Shown here: positions 31,291-39,363 of the stretch, piece by piece
How the letters are laid out: each line of letters opens with the position of its first letter
How positions within the stretch are numbered: the first letter of the stretch is position 1
Origin: Mesoaciditoga sp964503355
Lineage (GTDB): Bacteria > Thermotogota > Thermotogae > Mesoaciditogales > Mesoaciditogaceae
NCBI GenBank assembly: GCA_964503355.1
Contig: CAZCZS010000006.1
Location: 1-39,363, forward strand
Reading direction: 5' to 3'
Length of the DNA: 39,363 bases
Translations under genes and position numbers: made by a program
Notes under the pieces: model-generated
What the model saw: only the letters and a program-made list of their open reading frames with translations
Told to the model about the DNA's origin: nothing
Databases searched by the model: none

Positions 31291-32307
31291 TCAGTATTCA
31301 AAAGAAAACGCGCTCATCGGTGATTCGTTTCCGTATTGATCTGTTATTCCTCGCGTTATCAACATGTGTTTTCCTTTTGAAAGTTTGGATTTTAAAAATA
31401 TCGCTATCGCATTTCCAGCGATCTTTACCCTTTCGATCTTTGCGTTTGTAACGTTCAAATTCAATCCCACCGTTATCGATCCGATTACCTTCTTGTTGAA
31501 ATAGACGTCTATTTGAAAAGGAGTTACGACTTTTACACTTTCCACAATAGGAGGTTTCAAATACACAGACGTATCCGTAGCTTCGTTCGTCGCGAGCCAA
31601 TAGACGCTGTTCACGGCCAAGACGGAATCATCGCCCGTGTGCCATCCATCGTAAAGAGATTTCCACGGATCACCGCTTCCATCGTCGAAAGGAGAGCTGT
31701 CACCGATGGCCACGATCCTTCCCTTTCCATAAGTGCCATATAGAACGTAAATTTGGTGCGTGTAAAGTTCCACGGCTGGATGAAGATTTTTGTCTAGAAT
31801 TTTCAGCGTTGAGCCCGCCCATTCTCCAACATCTTTCACTCCCAAGGTTATGGGAGTTTTAAAAACGTATTTGATCGGGTATTGACTTTGTGTGTCCCTC
31901 ATAAACTCAAAACCCATTCTTTTTACGAAATCATCGTAAATAGAAACCGCATCCCATCCGTTGTGATTTCTATCCGCTCCTTCATGATCCGCGATGAAAA
32001 AGACGCCACCTCCATTTTTCACAAAGGAGACGATGGCGTTTTCTTCCTCCCGACTGAAGGGAACGTTTGGTTCAGGAATTACCAAAACGTTGTAGTTTGC
32101 AAGAAGAGAAGGCGTCAGATTTTGATAAGTTTCGTCCACGTAGAAGAATCTTTTCAAGGCGTTGGCGAAGTCCGAATACGCCCCATCTATCAACCAATCC
32201 GCGTTACCGGCATCTTGACCGTGCCCGGCGTCGAACAAGACGGAAAAAGCGAAAGAAGAAAGGGAAAAAAACACGATCAAAAGCATTATCATGAATTTTT
32301 TCACCAT
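31291..32307 (-). CDS. Secreted protein, GATase1-like domain plus Ig-like C-terminal domain
   Basis: A 338-residue exported protein. Residues 1-20 are a signal peptide (VKKFMIMLLIVFFSLSSFA). Residues 22-235 resemble a ThuA/DUF4350-type class I amidotransferase-like fold: LFDAGHGQDAG at the start, NYNVLVIPEP, FVKNGGGVFFIADHEGADRN and GRIVAIGDSSPFDDGSG. The last 90 residues look like a beta-sandwich of the bacterial Ig-like type (PPIVESVKVVTPFQIDVYF). No nucleophilic cysteine is seen at the usual place, so catalysis is uncertain. The start overlaps the stop of the LolD-like gene by 7 bases and has GGAGGG upstream. Confidence 0.65.
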   Translation of the reverse strand: MVKKFMIMLLIVFFSLSSFAFSVLFDAGHGQDAGNADWLIDGAYSDFANALKRFFYVDETYQNLTPSLLANYNVLVIPEPNVPFSREEENAIVSFVKNGGGVFFIADHEGADRNHNGWDAVSIYDDFVKRMGFEFMRDTQSQYPIKYVFKTPITLGVKDVGEWAGSTLKILDKNLHPAVELYTHQIYVLYGTYGKGRIVAIGDSSPFDDGSGDPWKSLYDGWHTGDDSVLAVNSVYWLATNEATDTSVYLKPPIVESVKVVTPFQIDVYFNKKVIGSITVGLNLNVTNAKIERVKIAGNAIAIFLKSKLSKGKHMLITRGITDQYGNESPMSAFSFEY

Positions 32308-33023
32308 TTTCCCTCCTCCAACACGATTTCTTTTGGTTCTTTTACCCTTTCGAAATTCACTATCTGGCCACTGTCTATACGCAAAACCGCACTTGCGTAT
32401 TTGACGATCTTTTCATCGTGTGTGACTATAACGAAGGTTTGGTGGTTTTTTTCGTTCAATTCCTTCATGAAATCCATCACCATGAAAGACGTTTTCGTGT
32501 CAAGTGCGCCCGTTGGTTCATCCGCCCAGATGATCTTTGGATTTCCAGCCAGCGCTCTTGAAACGGCCACTCTTTGTCTTTCACCTCCACTTATCTGTGA
32601 GGGAAATTTGTTTAAGACATGACCTAACCCATGAGCTTTTAAAACCTCTACAGCCCTTTCGTTGGCTATTTTTTCGGGAAGGCCTTTTGCCAAAAGGGGC
32701 AACGCGACATTCTCCTTTGCCGTTAAAACGTCTATCAAATTGTAAGCTTGGAAAACGAATCCCATGTTTTCGGCACGAAATTTCGTCTTTTGATCATCGG
32801 AAAGTTTTGCTATATCAACACCGTTTATGAATATCGAACCAGAGGTGGGATCGTCTATTCCGGACAAACAATTCAAAAGCGTAGTTTTTCCGCTCCCGGA
32901 GGGTCCCAAGATCATGAACATGTCTCCTGTTTCAATTTCGAAGCTCATCCCTTTAAGGGCTTCGTACTTCAATTCCCCGGTTTTGTAAACTTTTCTTAGA
33001 TCCTTGACTTCTACAAGCGCCAC
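32301..33023 (-). CDS. LolD/MacB-type ABC transporter ATPase
   Basis: A 240-residue ATPase of the mechanotransmission (LolD/MacB/FtsE-like) class. Walker A GPSGSGKTT is at 40-48, signature ISGGE at 144-148, Walker B IIWADE at 164-169, then PTGALD. The partner FtsX/MacB-type permease is not encoded in the window. The start is GTG 33023, preceded by GGGAGAG. It is the first gene of the nine-gene run, behind a clear promoter. The export substrate is unknown. Confidence 0.88.
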   Translation of the reverse strand: MALVEVKDLRKVYKTGELKYEALKGMSFEIETGDMFMILGPSGSGKTTLLNCLSGIDDPTSGSIFINGVDIAKLSDDQKTKFRAENMGFVFQAYNLIDVLTAKENVALPLLAKGLPEKIANERAVEVLKAHGLGHVLNKFPSQISGGERQRVAVSRALAGNPKIIWADEPTGALDTKTSFMVMDFMKELNEKNHQTFVIVTHDEKIVKYASAVLRIDSGQIVNFERVKEPKEIVLEEGKW

Positions 33024-33069
33024 CGCGATCTCTCCCTAATTTTCTCTTTTCTACGTGTTTATCGATTCG

Positions 33070-33097
33070 ATTATACCTCAAAACATGAAGCTCTCAA
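33070..33097 (-). promoter_or_regulatory. Promoter of the nine-gene lolD-to-pyrG operon
   Basis: On the minus strand TTGAGA (33092-33097) and a perfect TATAAT (33070-33075) are 16 bases apart. The leader to GTG 33023 is about 40 bases. Confidence 0.7.
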
Positions 33098-33162
33098 ACT
33101 CATTTTCGATGGTGGTGTTAAACTTCGAAACGATAACGTCCGATAAAATTGTTGAACGAATT

Positions 33163-34725
33163 TCAATTCGATGATCTTTCATCGCTAAATGATAAAAGAT
33201 TCTTGCTCGCGTTTTCAATGATATCGCAAGGCAAACCGAGAATTTCAGCGAGTTTGATCGCATCTCCAAGTTTCACATGAGCACCGTTTACAAGATGGTG
33301 ATCTATTTTGGAAAAGAGATTTTCTATGGTTATTCCCCCTTCGAAGTTGAGTCGTCCAAGCGTGTACTTTTTGCATTCAACGTTTTCTATGGTTTTTCTG
33401 TAGTGGGTTACCATTACGGAAAAATCTTTTCTTTTTGCCAGCGAGGTTGCCAAAGCACTTGCCAGCGCTTCACCTTCGTATGGATTCGTTCCGGCTCCAA
33501 ATTCGTCTATCAGGATGAGACCATTTTGAGGCAAAGATAAACTTCGAGCCGTAAGATCTATCTGTCTCGCGAATTTCGAGAGGCCGTCATTTTCTTCTTG
33601 TGAGCCTATATATCTTATCCATTTCACTTTCGGTAAAACAGCTGATTTTGCTGGTACTAAAAATCCGTATGAAGCTAAAGCACAGAGTAAACCTATCGTT
33701 TTGAGAGTCGTCGTTTTTCCGCCCATGTTTGGGCCGAATATCATGGTCAATCCTCTTTCGAAAGTCCCGTCCAGATTCGTGTATTCGTAGCCCATCTCTT
33801 CAACTTTTTTCTTCACTTGAGGATGGAACGCGGATTTCATTTCGATCGACGAGCTGAAAGTTGGATAAGTCCACCCCCATTTCAAGCCACGTAATTTTGC
33901 GAGTGAGAGATCGAATTCGGCGATTTTGCGTCTTTCCGCTTTTAAACGTTCAACGTTATGTGAGATCATGATCGATAAACGTTTTATCTCATCGTTTTGG
34001 GAATTCTTTAATTTTTCTTCGCAATCGAGCAGCTTCTTTTCAAGTTTTAATATCTCATCTGTTGGTCTTAGAGCGAACGTGTAACTTTGGATTCCTTCCC
34101 TTTCCACCATTATCAGCGAAGATAAGAGTAACTCTTTCGCTTTTCTCCTGGGGAGGACGAACTTTCCGTCTTTTACCTTCACGTTGTACTTTTCTTCAAG
34201 CTTCTTTGCAACCTTTTGATAAAGAATTTTTATCTTTGATTGTAAGTTCAGACACTCTTTAGTCAGCCTTTCAATTTCGGCGTTGAAAGGGGAGAAAGCA
34301 TAGGAAGCGCTCTTTTGGGGATCGAGCAGTTTCCATACGTCTTCTAAGGAGGAAAAATAACCATCAAGGCAGTTTTGCGTCATTTCCTTCAAAATTCTGT
34401 GATGATGGATGAATCTTTTTATTTCAAAAAGATCGATAACCGTTGAATTTCCCCTTTCCACGGCATTCAAACTGGAAGAGATCTCATGAAAATCGCTCAA
34501 AATGTGTTCTATTCTTTCTCTTTGCTGGCATTTTTCTATCTTTTTCATGAATTCGTAAGCTTGCTTCACTTTATCGTCTTCAAGCGGTTTGATATGTAAG
34601 AACTCCTTTTTCCCAAACAAACTCAGAGGTTTAAAGGCGTTCACGACTTCTTGAAAGGAAAGAAACCTTTCCGTTTCCAAGTCCAAGAATGCCGGAGTGA
34701 AGGACTCCGGCACTTTTCTCATCAT
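33163..34725 (-). CDS. MutS-family ATPase lacking mismatch-recognition and Smr domains
   Basis: A 520-residue protein with the MutS core/lever helices and ATPase only. Walker A is GPNMGGKTT (about residues 331-339), then SQEENDGLSKFA, LILIDEFGAGTNPYEG and MVTHY. MutS1 mismatch domain I and the MutS2 Smr nuclease domain are both absent, so DNA repair is doubtful. MutS-like ATPases of this size occur as reactivase components (KamC) of B12-dependent lysine/ornithine aminomutases; that is a possible role here, by inference only. The start was set at ATG 34725, overlapping the gcvPB stop (ATGA), with AGGTGG upstream. It is the last gene of the glycine cleavage operon. Confidence 0.82.
   Translation of the reverse strand: MMRKVPESFTPAFLDLETERFLSFQEVVNAFKPLSLFGKKEFLHIKPLEDDKVKQAYEFMKKIEKCQQRERIEHILSDFHEISSSLNAVERGNSTVIDLFEIKRFIHHHRILKEMTQNCLDGYFSSLEDVWKLLDPQKSASYAFSPFNAEIERLTKECLNLQSKIKILYQKVAKKLEEKYNVKVKDGKFVLPRRKAKELLLSSLIMVEREGIQSYTFALRPTDEILKLEKKLLDCEEKLKNSQNDEIKRLSIMISHNVERLKAERRKIAEFDLSLAKLRGLKWGWTYPTFSSSIEMKSAFHPQVKKKVEEMGYEYTNLDGTFERGLTMIFGPNMGGKTTTLKTIGLLCALASYGFLVPAKSAVLPKVKWIRYIGSQEENDGLSKFARQIDLTARSLSLPQNGLILIDEFGAGTNPYEGEALASALATSLAKRKDFSVMVTHYRKTIENVECKKYTLGRLNFEGGITIENLFSKIDHHLVNGAHVKLGDAIKLAEILGLPCDIIENASKNLLSFSDERSSN
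34690..34712 (-). other. Intra-operon hairpin just after gcvPB
   Basis: TGCCGGAGT (34690-34698) and ACTCCGGCA (34704-34712) form a perfect 9-bp stem with a 5-base loop, 9 bases beyond the gcvPB stop and within the first codons of the MutS-like gene. There is no U-tract. It may protect the gcv transcript or lower downstream expression. Confidence 0.55.
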
Positions 34726-36155
34726 TCCGCTTTCCACCTCAACACTGGATATCTGGCAGCCCGTGTGTCATCCAATCTTCTGACTGGCGTTGTGTGCGGA
34801 GCTGTTTTTAGGTTTTCAGGATCTTTTTTCGCTTCTTCGACTATTTCTTTGACTATTTCTATGAAGCGATCTAACGTATCTTTCGATTCGGTTTCCGTAG
34901 GTTCGACCATTATATCTTCATGAACTATAAGTGGGAAGTAAACCGTAGGTGGATGAATTCCGTAATCCAGCATGCGCTTTACGACATCCAACGCTTTTAT
35001 TCCATTTTCTTGAAGTGGAGTCGTACTCGCTACGAATTCGTGCATACACGTTTCGTTATGAGGAACTTCAAGTAATTTCGAGATGGCCACTCTCAAGTAA
35101 TTCGCATTTAGAACCGCCATCTCACTCGCGCGTTTTATCCCCTCCTCGCCCATCGTCAAAATGTAAGCGTACGCTTTTACGAGAACGGAAAAGTTTCCGT
35201 AAAAGCTCCTCACTCTGCCTATGGTTTTCTTGGATGAGTAATCAAGGAGGTACTTATCTTTCTTCTTTATCACCCTGGGAATCGGTAGGAAATCTTTCAA
35301 AAACTCTTTAACTCCAACGGGACCAGCGCCAGGTCCGCCCATTCCATGGGGTGTCGAGAATGTCTTATGCAGATTAAGGTGAACCACATCGAATCCCATG
35401 TCTCCTGGCCTCACTTGACCCATTATGGCGTTTAAATTGGCACCGTCGTAATACATCAATCCACCGGCATCGTGAACTATTTGTGCTATTTCGATTATAT
35501 CCTTTTCGAAGATTCCCAGCGTGTTTGGATTGGTCAACATCATACCGGCTGTATGAGGACCTACGACTTTTTTCAATTCTTCAACGCTTACCATTCCTTT
35601 TTCATTCGATTTTATCTCTATGACTTTGAATCCGTTCATAGCGGATGAAGCTGGATTTGTGCCGTGCGCGGAGTCGGGGACTATGATCTCGTCTCTTTTG
35701 AAATCTCTTCTGCTTCTGTGATATTTTCTTATGATCGCTATACCGGTGTATTCGCCGTGTGCGCCGGCGGCAGGTTGCAACGTCATCGCATCCATACCCG
35801 TTATCTTTTTAAGCGCTTCTTCGAGTTCGTACATGAGCTGAAGGGCTCCTTGGACGGTTTTCACGTCTTGGTAAGGATGTATTTCCGAGAAACCAGGTAA
35901 ACTGGCAATTCTTTCGTTCAACTTAGGATTGTACTTCATGGTGCAAGAACCCAATGGATAAAAACCGGTATCAACGGCGTAATTAAGGCGTGATAAATTG
36001 GTGTAGTGCCTCACAACATCGCCCTCTGTAACTTCCGGAAGATTCAACGCGCTTTTTCGCGTGTACTTTTCGCCAATTTTGTACGGTTTCACGTCCATTT
36101 TTGGAGGTACGAATCCTCTTCTACCTTTTTTTGATATTTCGAATATCAATTCCAT
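34722..36155 (-). CDS. gcvPB: Glycine dehydrogenase (decarboxylating) subunit 2
   Basis: This is the PLP-bearing half of the split P protein, which decarboxylates glycine and passes aminomethyl to lipoyl-GcvH. It is 477 residues long, normal. The PLP lysine is K264 in NLHKTFSTPHG. QPAAGAHGEYTG, DSAHGTNPASS, YYDGANLNAI and GGPGAGPVGV are also present. It follows gcvPA with one base between, and its stop overlaps the MutS-like start. Confidence 0.97.
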   Translation of the reverse strand: MELIFEISKKGRRGFVPPKMDVKPYKIGEKYTRKSALNLPEVTEGDVVRHYTNLSRLNYAVDTGFYPLGSCTMKYNPKLNERIASLPGFSEIHPYQDVKTVQGALQLMYELEEALKKITGMDAMTLQPAAGAHGEYTGIAIIRKYHRSRRDFKRDEIIVPDSAHGTNPASSAMNGFKVIEIKSNEKGMVSVEELKKVVGPHTAGMMLTNPNTLGIFEKDIIEIAQIVHDAGGLMYYDGANLNAIMGQVRPGDMGFDVVHLNLHKTFSTPHGMGGPGAGPVGVKEFLKDFLPIPRVIKKKDKYLLDYSSKKTIGRVRSFYGNFSVLVKAYAYILTMGEEGIKRASEMAVLNANYLRVAISKLLEVPHNETCMHEFVASTTPLQENGIKALDVVKRMLDYGIHPPTVYFPLIVHEDIMVEPTETESKDTLDRFIEIVKEIVEEAKKDPENLKTAPHTTPVRRLDDTRAARYPVLRWKAE

Positions 36156-36156
36156 T

Positions 36157-37521
36157 TCACATCGCCTCCACCACGGAGATCAAACGTTCTATATCGTCAA
36201 CGGTGTTCGCTTCGGTGGCACAGAAAAGAAGATCGTTTTTGGAGAACAATTTTCTCAATTTGCTCTTTGCTCCAGAGAAGATTCCCATATCCAATGGACC
36301 GATTATTCCGTTTTTCAAAAGCTTCCTTTTCAATCTAAAGACGTTAAGATCGGTTTCAACTACGAATTCGTTGAAGAACTCTCCGCTGAATTTTCTTTTG
36401 AAATGGCCGGTTTTTTCGAGTTTTTCAAGAAGGTAATGGGACTTTGCCACGTTATTTTCTCCTATTTCTTTGAGACCTTCAGGGCCTACCAAAGAAAGGT
36501 AAGCGGCGGCGTAAAGGGTACCGAGTGCGTGGTTGGAACATATGTTTGATGTTGCTTTCGCGCGCCTTATATGTTGCTCACGCGCTTGAAGAGTCATAAC
36601 GTAACCGCGTTTTCCATCCACATCCACAGTTTCCCCTATGATCCTTCCAGGCATCGTTCTCACCAATCTTTTATCATCTCTTATGGCGAAGATTCCAAAA
36701 GTGGGACCACCGAAGTTCATCGGGATTCCGAGCACTTGACCATCACCGGTTACGATGTCAGCTCCAAAAGTACCTGGTGCTTCGAGAACGCCAAGAGAAA
36801 TGGGATTCACCACCACTATCATCAAGATGTCCTTCGATGCTTCCCTGATGGCTTTAAGATCTTCTATAACTCCAAAGAAATTGGGATATTGAACTATGAT
36901 ACCTGCCGTTTCTTCGTCTATTTTCGCCTTCAAATCGTTTATCGAAAGCGTTCCAGTTTCATCGTGTTCAACCGTTTCCACCTTCAACTGTGGACCGCTG
37001 GCGTAAGTGTTAATCGTTTGAAGGTATTCAGGATGCACCGAATCCGCAACGAGTATTTTGTCTTTCTTCGTAAACCTGGCCGCCATCAAAGCGGCTTCGG
37101 CCGTTGCCTCGGCACCATCGTACATCGAGGCGTTTGAAATTCCCATTCCGGTTAATTCACACATCATGGTTTGAAATTCGAACATCATTTGAAGGGAACC
37201 CTGAGAAACTTCGGCTTGGTAAGGGGTATAAGCCGTGTAAAAGTCACCGCGCGATACTATTTGGTGAACGGCAGAAGGTATGACGTGGTTGTATATACCT
37301 CCACCCATGAAATACGTGTAACGTTGGGCGTCAGCGTTTTTTGAGGCCAATTCTTTCATTTTCAAAAGAACGCTGTATTCATCTTTTCCTTCATTCAATC
37401 CCATCTTCTTGGTGCGTTTGTCTGCGGGTAAGGAAGAAAAAAGATCGTCTACACTTTTAACTCCTATCGCTTTTAACATTTCCGCGATTTCATCGTCGGT
37501 ATGGGGAATGTAAGGATTCAT
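36157..37521 (-). CDS. gcvPA: Glycine dehydrogenase (decarboxylating) subunit 1
   Basis: This is the N-terminal half of the split P protein, forming a heterotetramer with GcvPB. It is 454 residues long. Family blocks are YIPHTDDEIAEMLKAIG, the glycine-rich FMGGGIYNHVIP, TAYTPYQAEVSQGSLQ, SMYDGATA-like NASMYDGAEATAEA, and GEPQIFG-like GDGQVLGIPMNFGGP. The two-subunit form is typical of thermophiles and Gram-positive bacteria. AGAGGGA precedes ATG 37521. A hairpin lies between it and gcvH. Confidence 0.96.
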   Translation of the reverse strand: MNPYIPHTDDEIAEMLKAIGVKSVDDLFSSLPADKRTKKMGLNEGKDEYSVLLKMKELASKNADAQRYTYFMGGGIYNHVIPSAVHQIVSRGDFYTAYTPYQAEVSQGSLQMMFEFQTMMCELTGMGISNASMYDGAEATAEAALMAARFTKKDKILVADSVHPEYLQTINTYASGPQLKVETVEHDETGTLSINDLKAKIDEETAGIIVQYPNFFGVIEDLKAIREASKDILMIVVVNPISLGVLEAPGTFGADIVTGDGQVLGIPMNFGGPTFGIFAIRDDKRLVRTMPGRIIGETVDVDGKRGYVMTLQAREQHIRRAKATSNICSNHALGTLYAAAYLSLVGPEGLKEIGENNVAKSHYLLEKLEKTGHFKRKFSGEFFNEFVVETDLNVFRLKRKLLKNGIIGPLDMGIFSGAKSKLRKLFSKNDLLFCATEANTVDDIERLISVVEAM

Positions 37522-37550
37522 ATTTATCCCTCTTTTCTTTCAGTATGATT

Positions 37551-37577
37551 TAAGGGCGATTCACAGAATCGCCCTTA
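37551..37577 (-). other. Intercistronic hairpin between gcvH and gcvPA
   Basis: TAAGGGCGATTC (37551-37562) and GAATCGCCCTTA (37566-37577) pair perfectly over 12 bases with a 3-base loop. There is no U-tract on the minus strand (AATCATAC follows). It may be a partial terminator or an mRNA-stability element that sets GcvH and GcvT above GcvP. Confidence 0.6.
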
Positions 37578-37592
37578 TCATGATCTATTTCG

Positions 37593-37958
37593 TCATTCGG
37601 CGATCGTTTTTTTGTATTCTTCTTCACTTAGTAATTTATCCGCTTCGGAAGGATCGGAAACTTCTATTTTAGCTATCCATCCGTCTTTTTCTGCGGATTT
37701 GTTTATGGTTTCCGGTGCATTTTCCAATTCTTCGTTAACTTCCACCACTTTTCCACTTACAGGGGCGTAGACATCGCTGGCGGATTTCACGGATTCAACA
37801 GAACAAAGTACCTCTCCCGCCTTTACCTCTTTACCAATTTCTGGAAGTTCCACGTAAACGATATCTCCCAGTTCGTTTTGGGCATGATCCGAAATTCCAA
37901 CCGTCGCGATTTTGTCGTTCAATTCCATCCATTCATGAGTTTTGGTGTATCTTTTCAT
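37593..37958 (-). CDS. gcvH: Glycine cleavage system H protein
   Basis: A 121-residue lipoyl carrier protein that shuttles the aminomethyl group between P, T and L proteins. The lipoylated lysine is K58 in SVESVKSASDVYAP. THEWM and the C-terminal DGWIAKIE are family features. GGAGGG precedes the ATG. It sits 27 bases after gcvT. The L protein (dihydrolipoyl dehydrogenase) and lipoylation enzymes are not in the window. Confidence 0.98.
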   Translation of the reverse strand: MKRYTKTHEWMELNDKIATVGISDHAQNELGDIVYVELPEIGKEVKAGEVLCSVESVKSASDVYAPVSGKVVEVNEELENAPETINKSAEKDGWIAKIEVSDPSEADKLLSEEEYKKTIAE

Positions 37959-37985
37959 TCGAATCCCTCCTGATTTTAAATGTAT

Positions 37986-39092
37986 TCACTTACCGGATTT
38001 TACACTGCCTCTGTAAAAAGGCGTCTTTATAACATTTGCACTTACATTTTTTCCGTGGATTTGCACGAAAACTTCCGTGCCCAGCTTCGTGTAACCTTTC
38101 TCCAAGTACGCCAACGCCAAAGATTTGCCCAACGTTGGAGATTTCGTTCCACTGGTTATGTAACCTATCTCTTTTCCATCCGCTGAAAACACTTTGTAAC
38201 CGTGGCGCGCTATTCCTTTGGATATTTCCAATCCTCTTAATCTTCTCTTTAGACCCTCTTCTTTTTGTTTGAGAAGAACGTCTTTACCGTTGAACTCTTC
38301 TTTACTAAAATCTATGGTCCACTTCAATCCTGCTTCTAAAGGAGTGGTGGTATCGTCTATATCGTTTCCATACAACATGTAACAAGCCTCAAATCTTAGG
38401 GTGTCTCTTGCACCTAAACCGCATGGTTTAACATCGTAAGGTTGACCAATTTCCAGTAATTTTCGCCACATCGCTTCGGCCGCTTCTGGGTTAAAGTACA
38501 GTTCAAATCCATCTTCACCCGTGTAGCCAGTTCTCGAGATTATACATTCAATGCCGTTTATTCTTCCCGTCGTGAAATGATAAAACTCTATGTCAGGTAA
38601 TCTCACACCGGAAATCTGGCTCAAAATTTCCTCGGCTTTTGGCCCTTGAAATGCGATTTGGGCGTAATCGTTCGATAAGTTGCTAACCTTGACGTCAAAA
38701 TTCTTGCTTTGTTTCTTTATCCATTCGTAGTCTTTGTCAGTATTTGAGGCGTTTACAACCAAAAAAATCTTATTTTCTGAGAATCTGTAAGCCAAAAGAT
38801 CATCAACGATGGTGGCATTTTCGTAACACATGGGGCTGTAGCAAATTTGACCGTTCTTCAGTTTTGATACCGAATTCACTATGAGACGATCGACGAATGG
38901 AGTTGCATCCTTTCCTTCAACCAGTATTTCTCCCATGTGGGAAACGTCAAAAACACCGGCTCTTTCTCTGACGGCTTTGTGTTCTTCCAAAATCGATGTG
39001 TATTGAACCGGCATCTCCCAGCCACCGAAGTCCACCATTTTTGCGCCTAATCTTTTATGTTCTTCGTTAAGAGGTGTTTTTTTTAAGCTCAT
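37986..39092 (-). CDS. gcvT: Glycine cleavage system T protein (aminomethyltransferase)
   Basis: A tetrahydrofolate-dependent enzyme that releases ammonia and forms methylene-THF from the aminomethyl-lipoyl group. It is 368 residues long. MVDFGGWEMPVQY, GVFDVSHMGE, IISRTGYTGEDGFELY, GLGARDTLRFEACYMLYG and the C-terminal ITSGTKSPTLGKSLALAYL are conserved blocks. The start overlaps the stop of the DUF2007 gene (ATGA), so any promoter or glycine riboswitch must lie upstream of that gene, outside the window. Confidence 0.98.
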   Translation of the reverse strand: MSLKKTPLNEEHKRLGAKMVDFGGWEMPVQYTSILEEHKAVRERAGVFDVSHMGEILVEGKDATPFVDRLIVNSVSKLKNGQICYSPMCYENATIVDDLLAYRFSENKIFLVVNASNTDKDYEWIKKQSKNFDVKVSNLSNDYAQIAFQGPKAEEILSQISGVRLPDIEFYHFTTGRINGIECIISRTGYTGEDGFELYFNPEAAEAMWRKLLEIGQPYDVKPCGLGARDTLRFEACYMLYGNDIDDTTTPLEAGLKWTIDFSKEEFNGKDVLLKQKEEGLKRRLRGLEISKGIARHGYKVFSADGKEIGYITSGTKSPTLGKSLALAYLEKGYTKLGTEVFVQIHGKNVSANVIKTPFYRGSVKSGK

Positions 39093-39352
39093 TTTGGCTC
39101 TTCCTCCTTTTTGTCTTTTTCCTTTTTTATTTCCTCAAGGAGTTTTTTCGCTTCCTCGAGCTCTTCTTTCAACACGAGCAGTTCTTTTGGACTCTCTTGG
39201 CCAAAGTACGCGCTTCCTCCGTAAGGAACAGTCGAGTCGCGTAGTTGGACTAAAATTCCATTTTCTTCCAAAAAACCCTTTACGATTTCGGCCTTTATAC
39301 CGTTTTCGTACATGTTCAAAACAACCCATTTCTTATCTTCATCCTTTTCCAT
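39089..39352 (-). CDS. DUF2007-like small protein
   Basis: An 87-residue protein. WVVLNMYENGIKAEIVKGFLEENGI and the following short-motif SPKELLVLKEELEEAKKLLEE resemble DUF2007 ('putative prokaryotic signal transducing protein'). The C terminus is a highly charged Lys/Glu helix. It is translationally coupled to gcvT. GGTGAT precedes ATG 39352; the gene is probably complete, although its upstream region is cut by the window edge. Confidence 0.75.
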   Translation of the reverse strand: MEKDEDKKWVVLNMYENGIKAEIVKGFLEENGILVQLRDSTVPYGGSAYFGQESPKELLVLKEELEEAKKLLEEIKKEKDKKEEEPK

Positions 39353-39363
39353 GGATCACCATC

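Noticed and set aside
31882..32622. A 246-codon open frame on the + strand
   Set aside because: It is antisense to the secreted GATase-like and LolD-like genes, has no ribosome-binding site and low-complexity aromatic-rich content, and both opposing genes have clear family motifs.
36571..37137. A 188-codon open frame on the + strand
   Set aside because: It is antisense to gcvPA, whose protein is clearly conserved; the translated product has atypical composition rich in His, Arg and Phe.
37522..37985. Possible glycine riboswitch within the gcv operon
   Set aside because: The spacers between gcvT, gcvH and gcvPA are at most 71 bases and contain only a simple hairpin; no tandem aptamer can fit. 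One could lie beyond the right edge of the window.
1..39363. CRISPR array, insertion sequences or prophage genes
   Set aside because: No regularly spaced repeats, transposase or integrase motifs, or phage structural genes were seen on either strand. The tRNA-Val has no adjacent integrase or duplicated 3' end.

Overview
The window is a dense bacterial chromosome segment of about 40% GC. It has no insertion sequence, phage gene, CRISPR array or rRNA. The gene content suggests a member of the Thermotogota, possibly a deep lineage such as the Mesoaciditogales. The supporting markers are a 60-residue ferredoxin with the Thermotoga-type cysteine pattern, a 416-residue glutamate dehydrogenase, a SpoVS protein in a gene set with no other sporulation gene, a fold-III ornithine/lysine decarboxylase and a two-gene SufC/SufB-like iron-sulfur system. 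The species assignment is an inference from content, not from a database match.

Layout. 1-2130 (+): the tail of an unknown gene, then a minimal SufC/SufB-like pair whose terminator hairpin lies inside the convergent DUF554 gene. 2061-10467 (-): a tight seven-gene run, rpmB-alr-yhaM-topA-lnt-GH13 glucosidase-DUF554. 10575-12087 (-): ferredoxin with its own promoters, and an ornithine/lysine decarboxylase. 12496-13800 (+): glutamate dehydrogenase with a strong terminator. 13906-16387 (-): dus-spoVS-small unknown-DUF1385. 16499-18077 (-): a promoter, tRNA-Val(GAC), a Trp-Trp-Trp leader peptide, a classical attenuator and a stand-alone trpB2, apparently one transcription unit. 18104-21181 (-): an ABC importer (ATPase plus double permease, no binding protein) with promoter and candidate operator. 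21343-25033 (+): three translationally coupled genes, an ATP-grasp ligase, an opine-type dehydrogenase (crossed by a 10-N gap) and a cobalamin-binding, mutase-like protein. 25065-33097 (-): a nine-gene run from one TATAAT promoter, LolD-like ATPase-secreted GATase-like protein-MBL hydrolase-Ndk/GGDEF fusion-tail-anchored unknown-two pilin-like proteins-second YhaM-like protein-pyrG. 33163-39352 (-): DUF2007-gcvT-gcvH-gcvPA-gcvPB-MutS-like ATPase, the glycine cleavage operon without its L protein.

The most notable items are four. (1) A textbook ribosome-mediated tryptophan attenuator controls a lone trpB2 and is co-transcribed with a tRNA. (2) The ATP-grasp/opine dehydrogenase/B12 gene trio may encode an undescribed amino-acid pathway. 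(3) A nucleoside diphosphate kinase is fused to a degenerate GGDEF domain. (4) A MutS-like ATPase without mismatch-recognition domains ends the glycine cleavage operon and might be a B12-aminomutase reactivase.
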